From Bacteroidota bacterium (GTDB lineage Bacteria > Bacteroidota > Bacteroidia > Bacteroidales > Lentimicrobiaceae), in contig WSXX01000013.1 in NCBI GenBank assembly GCA_009773515.1, positions 62,001 through 126,000 on the forward strand: a DNA stretch of 64,000 nucleotides. Direction: 5' to 3'. Below the pieces are notes generated by a model. That model ran no database searches, had not been told where the DNA came from, and was given only the letters and a program-made list of their open reading frames with translations. Positions within the stretch are counted from its first letter, which is position 1; each line of letters opens with the position of its first letter. Of this stretch, positions 23,323 through 31,415 are shown piece by piece. The position numbers and the translations under genes are program-made.

Positions 23323-24000
23323 ATGAAAAGGTTCATCTTAATCATCGTGTCATTGGGTTTTTTATTTGTTACGGAAGCCCAAACCTGGAAAATTCCGGTT
23401 TGCAGACAAACGGATGAGTCCAGAGTAAAAACACTGAAGTTCTCCCCCCGGACAGAGTTAACCATCAAAACCCAACTTTCCATTAGGGATTCAGTCAAAG
23501 AAAATATTACCTGGCAGGGTCTATTCCATTCAGGAAGTCAGGATTCACTGGTGATAAAGCTTGAGACTTTCAAATCCTTTAGAGAACTTCCGGGAGGAAT
23601 AAGACAGACCACCACCATTCCGCCGGAAACCTACCTGAAGAAAAGTTTACCGGGCAATGGCTTGAAGCCTTTTGCGCTGGACGATATTGATTTTCTCAGC
23701 TATCAGAAAAGGTCAAAATTAATTGGCAAGGCCGATGATATTCTAGAGCCGGTAATTTTTGCTTCATTATTTGTAATTATCCTTTCCCCACTGATCAGCT
23801 ATGACTTCAAAGAAGGAGAGCTCAATACAGAAAGGTACAAGAACTGGGCTCTCGGCAGCACGCTGACCATGACTTCCTGTTTTGCTGTTTTGATGGCCAT
23901 AAATTTGCCAAACCTGCAGAAAAATTACCAGTTTCAGCCGGGCTGGCCCGAAAAAAATGCGAAAGTCTGGAAGTTTAAGCTATCACAACCCTCAAGATAG
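23323..24000 (+). CDS. Hypothetical exported or membrane protein
   Basis: A 225-residue protein with an N-terminal signal (MKRFILIIVSLGFLFVTEAQ), a soluble beta-rich part of about 110 residues (FSPRTELTIKTQLSI; DSLVIKLETFKSF), and two hydrophobic spans near residues 145-160 (PVIFASLFVIILSPLI) and 178-198. I do not recognise a family. It lies 222 nt after the TPR gene with its own promoter and 47 nt before the next gene, so it may be co-transcribed with 24048. Confidence 0.6.
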   Translation: MKRFILIIVSLGFLFVTEAQTWKIPVCRQTDESRVKTLKFSPRTELTIKTQLSIRDSVKENITWQGLFHSGSQDSLVIKLETFKSFRELPGGIRQTTTIPPETYLKKSLPGNGLKPFALDDIDFLSYQKRSKLIGKADDILEPVIFASLFVIILSPLISYDFKEGELNTERYKNWALGSTLTMTSCFAVLMAINLPNLQKNYQFQPGWPEKNAKVWKFKLSQPSR

Positions 24001-24047
24001 ATTGCCCGCTGACACATTTTACTGAAAAAAATTTAAAACCAAAAGCC

Positions 24048-24452
24048 ATGATCGAACATGTTCACACACACATTACCTCCGAATTGCAGCAGAATGCTAA
24101 GACGGATATTATTTTCATTCTGGCTTCCATAGCCCTCAATCTGATTGCTTTGGCCATCAATGCGGGTTCGGTCGAAAAGTCACGGACTGATGATACAGCA
24201 CTGATTGTTATGTTCATTTTTGTTGCGTTGGTTATCATTATCAACCTGGTGGCCATTATCGGCCTTTCAAAAGGCAAGCAGACCCGCACCAAACTGCTGA
24301 ACGGACTAATTCTCATGTACAAAGATCAGCAGGTCGACAAGTACTATGATGCTTCACTCATGAGCAGCTACAGCGTGAGGTATAACCTTTTTATTCTGGT
24401 GGTTGTATGCACCGGGGTTATTTCAATCATTGTTCCGTTTGTGATGAGGTAA
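24048..24452 (+). CDS. Small integral membrane protein, unknown function
   Basis: A 134-residue protein with three hydrophobic spans (about 22-42, IIFILASIALNLIALAI; 55-75, LIVMFIFVALVIIINLVAII; 110-132). A short loop with KGKQTRTKLLNGLILMYKD separates spans two and three. No domain recognised. It is followed by the outer-membrane protein gene at 24522. Confidence 0.6.
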   Translation: MIEHVHTHITSELQQNAKTDIIFILASIALNLIALAINAGSVEKSRTDDTALIVMFIFVALVIIINLVAIIGLSKGKQTRTKLLNGLILMYKDQQVDKYYDASLMSSYSVRYNLFILVVVCTGVISIIVPFVMR

Positions 24453-24521
24453 TGTTTCGGGTGTGCTTTCATGGAGTTGTTGCCCTCTGTTAAATATTCC
24501 CTAAAAAGCAAAACCAAAAAA

Positions 24522-25037
24522 ATGAAAGCAAATATTTACCAGGGAATTTTTAAAAGACCCTTCTTTGGTTTGTTGCTTATCCTTTCGGTTCAGTTGCATG
24601 CACAGAAAAGCAGGGAAGAATCGGTTGCTTTGCCCAACGCATCTTCTTACAATGATTGGGAGCCATGCATATCACCCTTTTTTGAGCTTTTAGGCAAAGG
24701 ATGGTTTTCTTTGAATGTGGATTACAGGATAAAGGAAACCTACGCCATAAGTGTTGGTGTTGCCGCAATAGAGGAGGGAATGTCCCCAAATGTCATGGGA
24801 TACTATTTCGGAGGCAAAAGACACCGGCTTGAAATGGGTGGTGGCCTCAGTACAAATTTCATGGAGGGATCCATCTATAATATGTTTATTCATGGAGTAA
24901 TCGGCTATCGTTATCAGAAAAAAAAAGGTCTCTTTTTCAGAACAGGATTTACTCCCATGTTTGTGATACCATCAACAGATAAAGGTAAATATGCATTGGT
25001 ACCTTTGGCCGGAATAAGTCTGGGGTATAGTTTTTAG
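24522..25037 (+). CDS. Small outer-membrane beta-barrel-like protein
   Basis: About 171 residues from ATG 24522, which gives a signal peptide (MKANIYQGIFKRPFFGLLLILSVQLHAQ); the ORF-track start is 17 codons upstream. The mature part has alternating strands rich in Gly and aromatic residues (LNVDYRIKETYAISVGVAA, RLEMGGGLSTNF, GVIGYRYQKKKGLFFRTGF) and ends LVPLAGISLGYSF, a typical barrel C-terminal Phe. Function unknown. A terminator follows. Confidence 0.65.
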   Translation: MKANIYQGIFKRPFFGLLLILSVQLHAQKSREESVALPNASSYNDWEPCISPFFELLGKGWFSLNVDYRIKETYAISVGVAAIEEGMSPNVMGYYFGGKRHRLEMGGGLSTNFMEGSIYNMFIHGVIGYRYQKKKGLFFRTGFTPMFVIPSTDKGKYALVPLAGISLGYSF

Positions 25038-25092
25038 CAAAAGCAGACGAATCAACCACAAGATTCAATGAATCAGGGCTTGCAGGATCATT

Positions 25093-25129
25093 AAAAAAGG
25101 CGGATTCAAAGTACTGATTCCGCCTTTTG
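25093..25129 (+). terminator. Terminator, probably bidirectional, between convergent genes
   Basis: AAAAGGCGGA (25095-25104) pairs with TCCGCCTTTT (25119-25128). A runs before and T runs after allow it to serve the plus-strand barrel gene and the minus-strand dioxygenase gene. Confidence 0.75.
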
Positions 25130-25158
25130 CTTAAGAAGTAAAATTTTGATAATTATTC

Positions 25159-26034
25159 CTACCCAATCCTCACCGAAGTCATACTAATAGACCCCATAAT
25201 GGTTTTGGTATTGAAAAATGACAATTCCTCATTTTTACCCTGCAAACCAAGGGTATAGAGCAATGGCAGGTAATGTTCCGGGGTGGGGATGGATTGTTCA
25301 AATGCCCGCCCGCCTTTCTTATAATCAATCAGTGCCTGATGGTTGCCATCTGCAATCCATTCGCGCATTTTTACATCGGTTTCAAGCGCCCAGTCGAAGC
25401 CAGTATCAGGCTTCTTCCAGTCGATGGTGCGCAGGTTGTGTACCATATTTCCGCTGCCGATAATCAGTACCCCTTTGTTGCGTAAAGCAGCCAATTCTGA
25501 TGCCAGTTCATAATGGTATTGAGGAGGTTTGCTGTAATCCAGGCTAAGCTGAATTACCGGAATGTCGGCATTCGGGTAAAGGTGTTTGATAACGCTCCAT
25601 GCGCCATGATCTAGTCCCCAGGTTTCATCGAGTCCGACTTCCGTGGTTTTGAGCAAACGCTTTGTTTCCATTGCAAGTTCAGGGCTTCCCGGTGCCGGGT
25701 ACTGAACATCGAACAAAGCCTGGGGGAAGCCACCAAAATCGTGAATAGTACGGGGTTTTTCAACGGCAGTAACAAAAGTTCCCCTTGTTTCCCAATGTGC
25801 TGAAATACAAAGTATTGCAGTCGGTGTAGGAAGGCTCTTGCCGACATGTTGCCATCCCCTCGAAAACTCATTCAGTTCAATGGCATTCATAGGGCTGCCA
25901 TGCCCGAGAAACAATACCGGCATGGTTCCGGTATTTCCTGATCCGGCAAATAGTTTATGGAGTGAGTTTAGTTTCATTGCATATGCGCTGATTGGCAAGG
26001 CCATTGCCGAAACAACAAATTTTCTTCGGTTCAT
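25159..26034 (-). CDS. ygiD: 4,5-DOPA extradiol dioxygenase-like protein (LigB family)
   Basis: A 291-residue protein. The N-terminus MNRRKFVVSAMALPISAYA looks like a Tat signal (R-R-K-F-V). LFLGHGSPMNAIELNEFS, ILCISAHWETRG, DHGAWSVIKHLYP and IGSGNMVHNLR contain the His residues that bind the metal in YgiD/LigB extradiol dioxygenases. The family opens catechol rings such as DOPA between carbons 4 and 5. It is the last gene of the yceI-pirin-ygiD set, 18 nt after pirin. Export by Tat would fit a cofactor-loaded enzyme. Confidence 0.88.
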   Translation of the reverse strand: MNRRKFVVSAMALPISAYAMKLNSLHKLFAGSGNTGTMPVLFLGHGSPMNAIELNEFSRGWQHVGKSLPTPTAILCISAHWETRGTFVTAVEKPRTIHDFGGFPQALFDVQYPAPGSPELAMETKRLLKTTEVGLDETWGLDHGAWSVIKHLYPNADIPVIQLSLDYSKPPQYHYELASELAALRNKGVLIIGSGNMVHNLRTIDWKKPDTGFDWALETDVKMREWIADGNHQALIDYKKGGRAFEQSIPTPEHYLPLLYTLGLQGKNEELSFFNTKTIMGSISMTSVRIG

Positions 26035-26052
26035 GCCTGAAATTATTGGGGG

Positions 26053-26928
26053 TTAAACTATCATCGGCACTTCCATAAGCAGAATTTCGGCATCTGCTGA
26101 TCCTGACAAAATCTCAATAGAATCAGTATCCCACATTCCCAGTCCGTCGCGTTCCGCAAGCTGGGTTCCGTCAATGGTGAAATTTCCTTTCAGGATAAAG
26201 GCATACACCCCGTTCCCTTTCTTTTTCAGGGAATAGTTAACCGATTTATTTTCATCAAACTTACCCAGATGAAACCATGCATGCTGATGAATCCATACGC
26301 CTTCATCCTCTGGATCGGGCGATAAGACCTGCTGTAGTTTATTGTGGCGGTCTGCCTCCTTTAAAGTCAGCTGGTCATAACGTGGTTTAACATTCTGTGT
26401 ATTGGGGAATACCCAGATTTGCAGGAATTTTACCGGCTGATCGGCGTTTTTGTTGTATTCGCTGTGCGTGATTCCGCTACCGGCGCTCATTACCTGTATA
26501 TCGCCTTTACTGATAATGGCAACATTTCCCATGCTGTCTTTGTGTTCCAGTGCACCTTCAAGCGGAATAGAGATTATTTCCATATTGTCGTGTGCATGGG
26601 TACCAAACCCTTCTCCGCCTTGCACAAAATCATCGTTCAAAACCCTGAGCACACCAAACCTCATTCGATCGGGGTTATGATAATTCGCAAAACTGAAAGT
26701 GTGCCTGCTGATGAGCCAGCCATGATTGGCCAAACCCCGTGTGCCAGCTTTATGGAGCACTTTGTTATTCATGATTTCTCCTTTGTTGTTTGGTAAATGA
26801 TTGAATCCGACAGGTTCAATCCGGCTGTTTTTTCCATTCTCCTGTAAAACCATTCCTCCGGAAAGTTTTGCTGTTACCAGCAATCCTGCTCCGAGGAAGG
26901 CTTTACGTAAGAATTCATGTCTGTCCAT
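26053..26928 (-). CDS. Pirin-family bicupin with Tat-like leader
   Basis: A 291-residue protein: an N-terminal leader (MDRHEFLRKAFLGAGLLVTA, with only one Arg in the twin-Arg position) and then a pirin/YhhW core. FGTHAHDNMEIIS and SGITHSEYN supply the three His and one Glu that bind iron. ISRHTFSFANYHNPDRMRFGVLRV is the strongly conserved pirin entry. Some pirins have quercetinase-like activity and others are redox-related regulators. The leader is unusual, since pirins are usually cytoplasmic, and together with ygiD it suggests exported processing of catechols or quinones. Confidence 0.87.
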   Translation of the reverse strand: MDRHEFLRKAFLGAGLLVTAKLSGGMVLQENGKNSRIEPVGFNHLPNNKGEIMNNKVLHKAGTRGLANHGWLISRHTFSFANYHNPDRMRFGVLRVLNDDFVQGGEGFGTHAHDNMEIISIPLEGALEHKDSMGNVAIISKGDIQVMSAGSGITHSEYNKNADQPVKFLQIWVFPNTQNVKPRYDQLTLKEADRHNKLQQVLSPDPEDEGVWIHQHAWFHLGKFDENKSVNYSLKKKGNGVYAFILKGNFTIDGTQLAERDGLGMWDTDSIEILSGSADAEILLMEVPMIV

Positions 26929-26956
26929 GATTTTCAGTTGAATTTATTTCACGGGA

Positions 26957-27493
26957 TCAGGCTTGCAATACAAATTGAACTTCGGCGTTGATTTTTACTT
27001 CTTCGCCAACCAACACACCACCGGTTTCGAGGGCTGTATTCCAGTTGAGACCAAAGTCTTTGCGGTTGATTTTTCCGTTAACACTGAAACCTGCTTTACG
27101 GTTTCCCCAGGGATCGGTCATTATTCCGCCAAATTCAACGTCGAGCGACACTTTTTTTGTGATTCCTTTAATGGTGAGACCACCGGTCATAACAAAGGTA
27201 TCATCGTCAACTTTTTCAACTTTATCGGAGTTGAAAGTAATTTCCGGAAATTTCTCGACATCAAAAAAATCAGCGCTTCTCAGATGTTTATCCCTATCCT
27301 CTGAACCAGTATCAACCGATTTGGGATAAAGAACAAAATTAACCAGTGCAGTCGCAAAGTTGAATTCCTGGGTTTTTGCGGAGGCTTTATACATAGTGAA
27401 AGAGCCATTTACACTTGAGATCATCAGGTGCTTTACTTTAAAAGCTACAACGGAATGGGCAGGGTCGATAACCCAGTTTTTTTGTGTTGACAT
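26957..27493 (-). CDS. YceI-family lipid-binding protein
   Basis: A 178-residue lipocalin-like protein without a signal peptide. WVIDPAHSVVAFKVKHLMISSVNGSF, HLRSADFFDVEKFPEITF, VMTGGLTIKGITKKVSLDVEF and RKAGFSVNGKINRKDFGLNW are the YceI signature blocks. The family binds polyisoprenoids or amphiphilic molecules. The lack of an export signal sets it apart from E. coli YceI. It heads the yceI-pirin-ygiD gene set and has a -7 box 35 nt upstream. Confidence 0.92.
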   Translation of the reverse strand: MSTQKNWVIDPAHSVVAFKVKHLMISSVNGSFTMYKASAKTQEFNFATALVNFVLYPKSVDTGSEDRDKHLRSADFFDVEKFPEITFNSDKVEKVDDDTFVMTGGLTIKGITKKVSLDVEFGGIMTDPWGNRKAGFSVNGKINRKDFGLNWNTALETGGVLVGEEVKINAEVQFVLQA

Positions 27494-27527
27494 AATGTTT
27501 TGGTTTTGAAGTGGATTTTTGATGATG

Positions 27528-27535
27528 CAAAATTA
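27528..27535 (-). promoter_or_regulatory. -7 box (TAATTTTG) of the yceI-pirin-ygiD operon
   Basis: Minus-strand TAATTTTG matches TAnnTTTG, 34 nt before the yceI ATG. Confidence 0.45.
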
Positions 27536-27630
27536 CATCACAGCCCGGGGGGAGCGGTAATACTTTCAGGAAGAGGTGTGGTACAATCAGGAAACCAGTG
27601 CAAAAGATAGACTCCGGATAATTGTATTTT

Positions 27631-27739
27631 TAGCCACAAAGTCTCTAAGTCTCTAAGTCTCACGAAGGTTATTAAAAGAAAAAAGGGGACAAATCAGGAT
27701 CAAATTTCTTTGTGCTTAATCTTTGTGCCTTCGTGGCTA
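27631..27739. repeat. Degenerate inverted intergenic repeat (tagccac...gtggcta)
   Basis: TAGCCAC with a run of CTCTAAGT units (27631-27668) faces CTTTGTGCCTTCGTGGCTA (27721-27739). This kind of pair is a common degenerate repeat between Bacteroidota genes. It separates the yceI promoter from the AraC gene end. Confidence 0.5.
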
Positions 27740-27762
27740 TTTTAAATAACTTAAACGAAGGC

Positions 27763-28584
27763 TCAGGAAACCAGTGCAAATGATTTTTCGCGGAATTCTG
27801 ATGGCGTTACTCCGGTTTTCTTTTTAAAGACCCTTGTAAAATATGACTTTTCGTTGTAGCCGAGTTCAAACCCGATTTCTGAAACTGATTTGTCGGAACT
27901 CAGTAAAAGCCGGCGCGCTTCAATAAGTTTGCGGGTTTCTATGATTTCTGTGGCACTTTTACCAAACGCAGCCCTCGTAATCAGGCTCAGGTTGCGGGCT
28001 GACATATTTAGCTTTTCGGCATAAAAATCAGCTCCTTCCGGTCGTCTGAAATTGTCTTCAAGTATCCTGAGAAAGTTATTGAAGGTCTCCAACTTCGGGC
28101 TGACTGAAGCTTTTGTATCGAGATATTCCCGCTTACTGTCGGATTCGAGCTTTGCCAGAACTGCGCTGAGCAAGTGGCGCATAACGGTATAATCAGGATT
28201 AACTTCTGAACTTTCTTTAAGCAGAATTTCGCAAAGCGAATTAAGAGTTGTGCTGCAATAATCATTACTGAGCGGATATTGTACTTTTTCGATAAAACCC
28301 GAATAAAAGTTAAACCTGCTTTGGGGAATAAAGTCGCTTTTGTAACGGATCAGCCAGCCTTGTGTATGTTTGTCAGGTACAAATGAATGAACTTTTCCCT
28401 GGGCAACATAAACGATTACCGGTGATTCAAGTGTTTCCGATGAAAAATCGACCGAATGAACCGGATTTCCATGCGTAACAATCCACAGCTCCTCATGATC
28501 ATGGCGATGAGTTTCCAAAGGATTTAATGCCAATGGCTCCAGTATTTCGCAGGTTAAAGGTGTGATGGAAATGGGGTCGGTCAT
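27763..28584 (-). CDS. AraC-family transcriptional regulator
   Basis: About 273 residues. An N-terminal cupin-type sensing domain (HRHDHEELWIVTHGNPVHSVDF, VYVAQGKVHSFVPD) precedes two helix-turn-helix units (FYAEKLNMSARNLSLITRAAFG; SDKSVSEIGFELGYNEKSYFTRVFKKKTGVTPSEFR). ATG 28582-28584 is preferred: a TACATTTG -7 box lies 27 nt before it and within the ORF-track extension of 41 codons. It sits directly upstream of the yceI-pirin-ygiD genes on the same strand and may control them; the inducer is unknown but could be an aromatic compound. Confidence 0.9.
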   Translation of the reverse strand: MTDPISITPLTCEILEPLALNPLETHRHDHEELWIVTHGNPVHSVDFSSETLESPVIVYVAQGKVHSFVPDKHTQGWLIRYKSDFIPQSRFNFYSGFIEKVQYPLSNDYCSTTLNSLCEILLKESSEVNPDYTVMRHLLSAVLAKLESDSKREYLDTKASVSPKLETFNNFLRILEDNFRRPEGADFYAEKLNMSARNLSLITRAAFGKSATEIIETRKLIEARRLLLSSDKSVSEIGFELGYNEKSYFTRVFKKKTGVTPSEFREKSFALVS

Positions 28585-28610
28585 TTTTTGGTTTATTTGA
28601 AAAGCCTTTA

Positions 28611-28618
28611 CAAATGTA
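28611..28618 (-). promoter_or_regulatory. -7 box (TACATTTG) of the AraC gene
   Basis: Minus-strand TACATTTG. Its position inside the longer ORF supports the shorter start. Confidence 0.45.
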
Positions 28619-28774
28619 TTGATATTACCATAAACCATTGAAAATTGAAATTGATTCACTTTGCATCCCGACAAATTATATAAATCTGGCGGGTTTAATC
28701 GACACATATAATTTGGCTAAAGAAACTGAAGTGTAAATACACTTAACAGGTCAGTATCCCGTCTGGCATAACAT

Positions 28775-28809
28775 TAAAAAAGCCCTGCAACTAATCACAG
28801 GGCTTTTTT
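28775..28809 (-). terminator. Terminator downstream of the coiled-coil protein gene
   Basis: AAAAAAGCCCTG and CAGGGCTTTTTT form a perfect stem around CAACTAATCA. It starts 17 nt after the distal TGA of the coiled-coil frame, which agrees with the true gene end being 28826 and not the TAG at 28895. Confidence 0.8.
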
Positions 28810-28825
28810 AATGATTTAATATTGA

Positions 28826-29329
28826 TCAGGCTTTGGGTGCTTCATCTGCAGCATCTTCCGCTACTTCATTTACTTCATCCACAATCTCTTCTGCCTACGA
28901 TTCAACTGTTTCTGCTGCATCTTCAGCAACTTCTGCGGACTGATCAGCAACATCTTCAACAGTTTCTTCTGCATTGACTGAAAGTGATTCAATGGGTTCT
29001 TCAGTTTTGTGCGTGGAGTTGCGGATTTTTTCTTCCAGTTTGTCAACTATGGCTGCTGCTTTGTCATCCAGCTTTTCCAGTACATCTTCAGTTTTGTCTT
29101 TCAGGTTTTCACCGAATTCTTTTACTTTTTCTTTAGCAGTAATAGCGGCTTCTTTTACATCTTCAACCACATCATCAAACTTGTCGTCGAGTTTATCGGC
29201 GGCTGTTTTGGTGTATTCTTTGGCTGATTCATAGGTGTCAGCAGCTTTTTCCTTTATTTCGGCCGATTTTACGGTTGCAGCTTCTTTCGAAGTACCGAAC
29301 AATTTTTTTAAAGAATTGATGAATCCCAT
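28826..29329 (-). pseudogene. Acidic coiled-coil (YtxH/apolipoprotein-like) protein with an in-frame TAG
   Basis: ATG 29327-29329 gives MGFINSLKKLFGTSKEA followed by amphipathic Lys/Glu/Ala repeats (AKEYTKTAADKLDDKFDDVV, AKEKVKEFGENLKDKTEDVL, DKAAAIVDKLEEKI), the pattern of stress-related YtxH/LEA-like proteins. After residue 144 the frame meets TAG (28895-28897) and then continues for 22 codons of the same composition (AEEIVDEVNEVAEDAADEAPKA) to TGA, directly followed by a terminator. The TAG looks like a recent nonsense change or a sequencing error; the 144-residue product may still work. ORF-track coordinates are 28895-29371, with a start 14 codons earlier. Confidence 0.7.
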
Positions 29330-29432
29330 TTTGCTGTTTTTTAGTGATTTATAAACGCAAATGTAGGCCATAATTGCATCAGATCACAATTCAATGGCTA
29401 ATTATTAAGACCAATCCGATTTCATTGAAAAT

Positions 29433-31406
29433 TCATTCTATAAATTGCCTGCGGTTATCGTTTATGTATTGAAATACCTGCAGATTACACCTTGCATATT
29501 CGTCCATCTGCATTTTTATTTCAGGAAATTGCTTCGAAAAGTCCCTCATACTTTTGTTTCGGTATTTGTATAGTTTTGAACTTCCGTCAGGTTTCACTAT
29601 CAGAAAGAATTCCTTACCGATTACGCCATAATTGGTGATGCTGTTGACCATAATGTATGGACGCGAGTCTTTTATAAGATCTATCCCCTGCGTGTTGTTG
29701 ATCCACGGTTGATTAAGGATGCCCATAATGGTGGGATAAACATCAATCTGTCCGCCTATTCCATTAAAAATACGGCTTTCCGGAAGCAAGTCCGGCGCAT
29801 AAAAAATCAAAGGCGTGTGGTGATATTCCAGCGAAATATCATAACTGAATTTCTTATGAATTCCATGATCAGCCACAAAAACAAATAATGTATTTGAAAA
29901 CCATGCTTCTTTAGATGCCATTTTCATAAACTGCTGAATCGACCAGTCAGAATACTCAATGATCTGATCCTTAATGTTATCGTTTTCAGGTTTGAAGTAT
30001 TCAGGAATGTAATAAGGGCCATGATTGCTCGAAGTCATAAAGCTCACCAGAAATGGCTTGCCTGATGCATGAAGTTTATTCATCACCGGAATCGAATGCC
30101 GGAACATATAGTCATCCGGCACGCCAAGTGTGGTTTTTGCTTCTTCCGATGGATAATCGTCTTCTGTAATGATCTGATCGAAATCGTTGGTGCTGAGAAA
30201 CCCCTGAATATTGTCGAACTGACCATCGTGGGTGGTGATGTAAGTGGTGCTGTAACCCAGTTTCTTAAGGGTGGACGAAATTCCGTTGTATTTCAGCATA
30301 CGGCTTTCGCGCATGGGTTGTTGCCTGAAAATGGCCGGGTAAGAGAACAGCGTGCTGAATACTCCGTTGTAAGTATGGATACCGGCGGTATAAATGCTGT
30401 CGAAATAATAGCTGTTCAATGCCAGACTGTCCAGAAAAGGCGTAAGGTTAAGTTTATTGCCATTCCGTTTCATCTTTGAAGCAGCCATACTTTCCATAAT
30501 GACTATAACCACATTGGGCTTGTTTTCACTGATTGAATCAGGAATCACCTGCCTGTAGAGCGGATAGTACGCGTGCACGGAATCAATGCCGAGGTATTCC
30601 TGAACTTTTGATATTGCATAATTTTCATCAATCAACTCAATGACTTCGTTTCGTTGATCGAGATTCTCAAAGTAGCTCTGCAAAAATGTAAACACAGGAT
30701 TCAGCCCCAACTGGTTTAGAAATGCATTGTCAGAGATGTACGCCGTGCCAACTTTAATGGGCGTTTTCAGTGCCACCCGGCCACGTATTCCCACCAGCAT
30801 CAAACCCAGAAATAGTATTGAAATGGTTAGCTTAAGCCAGATGCTTCGCTGAATGACTGGCTTCTTTTCTGCATTTCTGAAAATGCGTTTCAGCAGTTTA
30901 TAAAACAGAATCGTTACCAGAATAAAGGGAATGAAATAAATCCAATATCCGGGTTCTTCAAGTATCATTCTCAGGACAAAGCCCGGGCTATCAATCCATT
31001 GAAAAGCCGAAATGGTAAGTCGTGAAAAGAATTGATTGAAATATGGGATATCTGATGCGTTAATAACAAACGCCAGCGTAAAAAGAATAAAGATAATGAC
31101 GAAAACCGATTGATATACAACATGATAGCGCTTGCCTGCAATATAGAAAACTGTAAGTATCAGAAAAGGCAACAACAACAAATAGCCACTTATGACCACG
31201 TCAAAGCGAATGCCCATGAAGAAAGCATTGATTATATCAGGCAGATTGGATGAAATTCCGTTAATATTCTCCAAACCTGTTAAAAAGAGGATAAGCCGGA
31301 ATACAAAGAAGAACAGAATGGCAAGTGCATATATTTTGATTATAAGTGCAATGTTATCCCATCCTTTTAAAAACTTCAATTTATCCGGCAGTTTTCCTGA
31401 GTTCAT
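29433..31406 (-). CDS. LtaS-like membrane sulfatase / phosphoglycerol transferase
   Basis: A 657-residue protein. Five hydrophobic spans fill the first about 220 residues, then an alkaline-phosphatase-fold sulfatase domain: NVVIVIMESMAASKM (metal Glu), GIHTYNGVFSTL (candidate catalytic Thr), TTYITTHDGQFDN, SFMTSSNHGPYY and FVADHGIHKK. This is the layout of lipoteichoic-acid synthase relatives, including OpgB-type phosphoglycerol transferases in Gram-negatives. It would move phosphoglycerol from phosphatidylglycerol onto an envelope glycan or glycolipid at the periplasmic face. A GDPD gene lies 9 nt upstream on the same strand. Confidence 0.87.
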   Translation of the reverse strand: MNSGKLPDKLKFLKGWDNIALIIKIYALAILFFFVFRLILFLTGLENINGISSNLPDIINAFFMGIRFDVVISGYLLLLPFLILTVFYIAGKRYHVVYQSVFVIIFILFTLAFVINASDIPYFNQFFSRLTISAFQWIDSPGFVLRMILEEPGYWIYFIPFILVTILFYKLLKRIFRNAEKKPVIQRSIWLKLTISILFLGLMLVGIRGRVALKTPIKVGTAYISDNAFLNQLGLNPVFTFLQSYFENLDQRNEVIELIDENYAISKVQEYLGIDSVHAYYPLYRQVIPDSISENKPNVVIVIMESMAASKMKRNGNKLNLTPFLDSLALNSYYFDSIYTAGIHTYNGVFSTLFSYPAIFRQQPMRESRMLKYNGISSTLKKLGYSTTYITTHDGQFDNIQGFLSTNDFDQIITEDDYPSEEAKTTLGVPDDYMFRHSIPVMNKLHASGKPFLVSFMTSSNHGPYYIPEYFKPENDNIKDQIIEYSDWSIQQFMKMASKEAWFSNTLFVFVADHGIHKKFSYDISLEYHHTPLIFYAPDLLPESRIFNGIGGQIDVYPTIMGILNQPWINNTQGIDLIKDSRPYIMVNSITNYGVIGKEFFLIVKPDGSSKLYKYRNKSMRDFSKQFPEIKMQMDEYARCNLQVFQYINDNRRQFIE

Positions 31407-31415
31407 TTCTGATTT

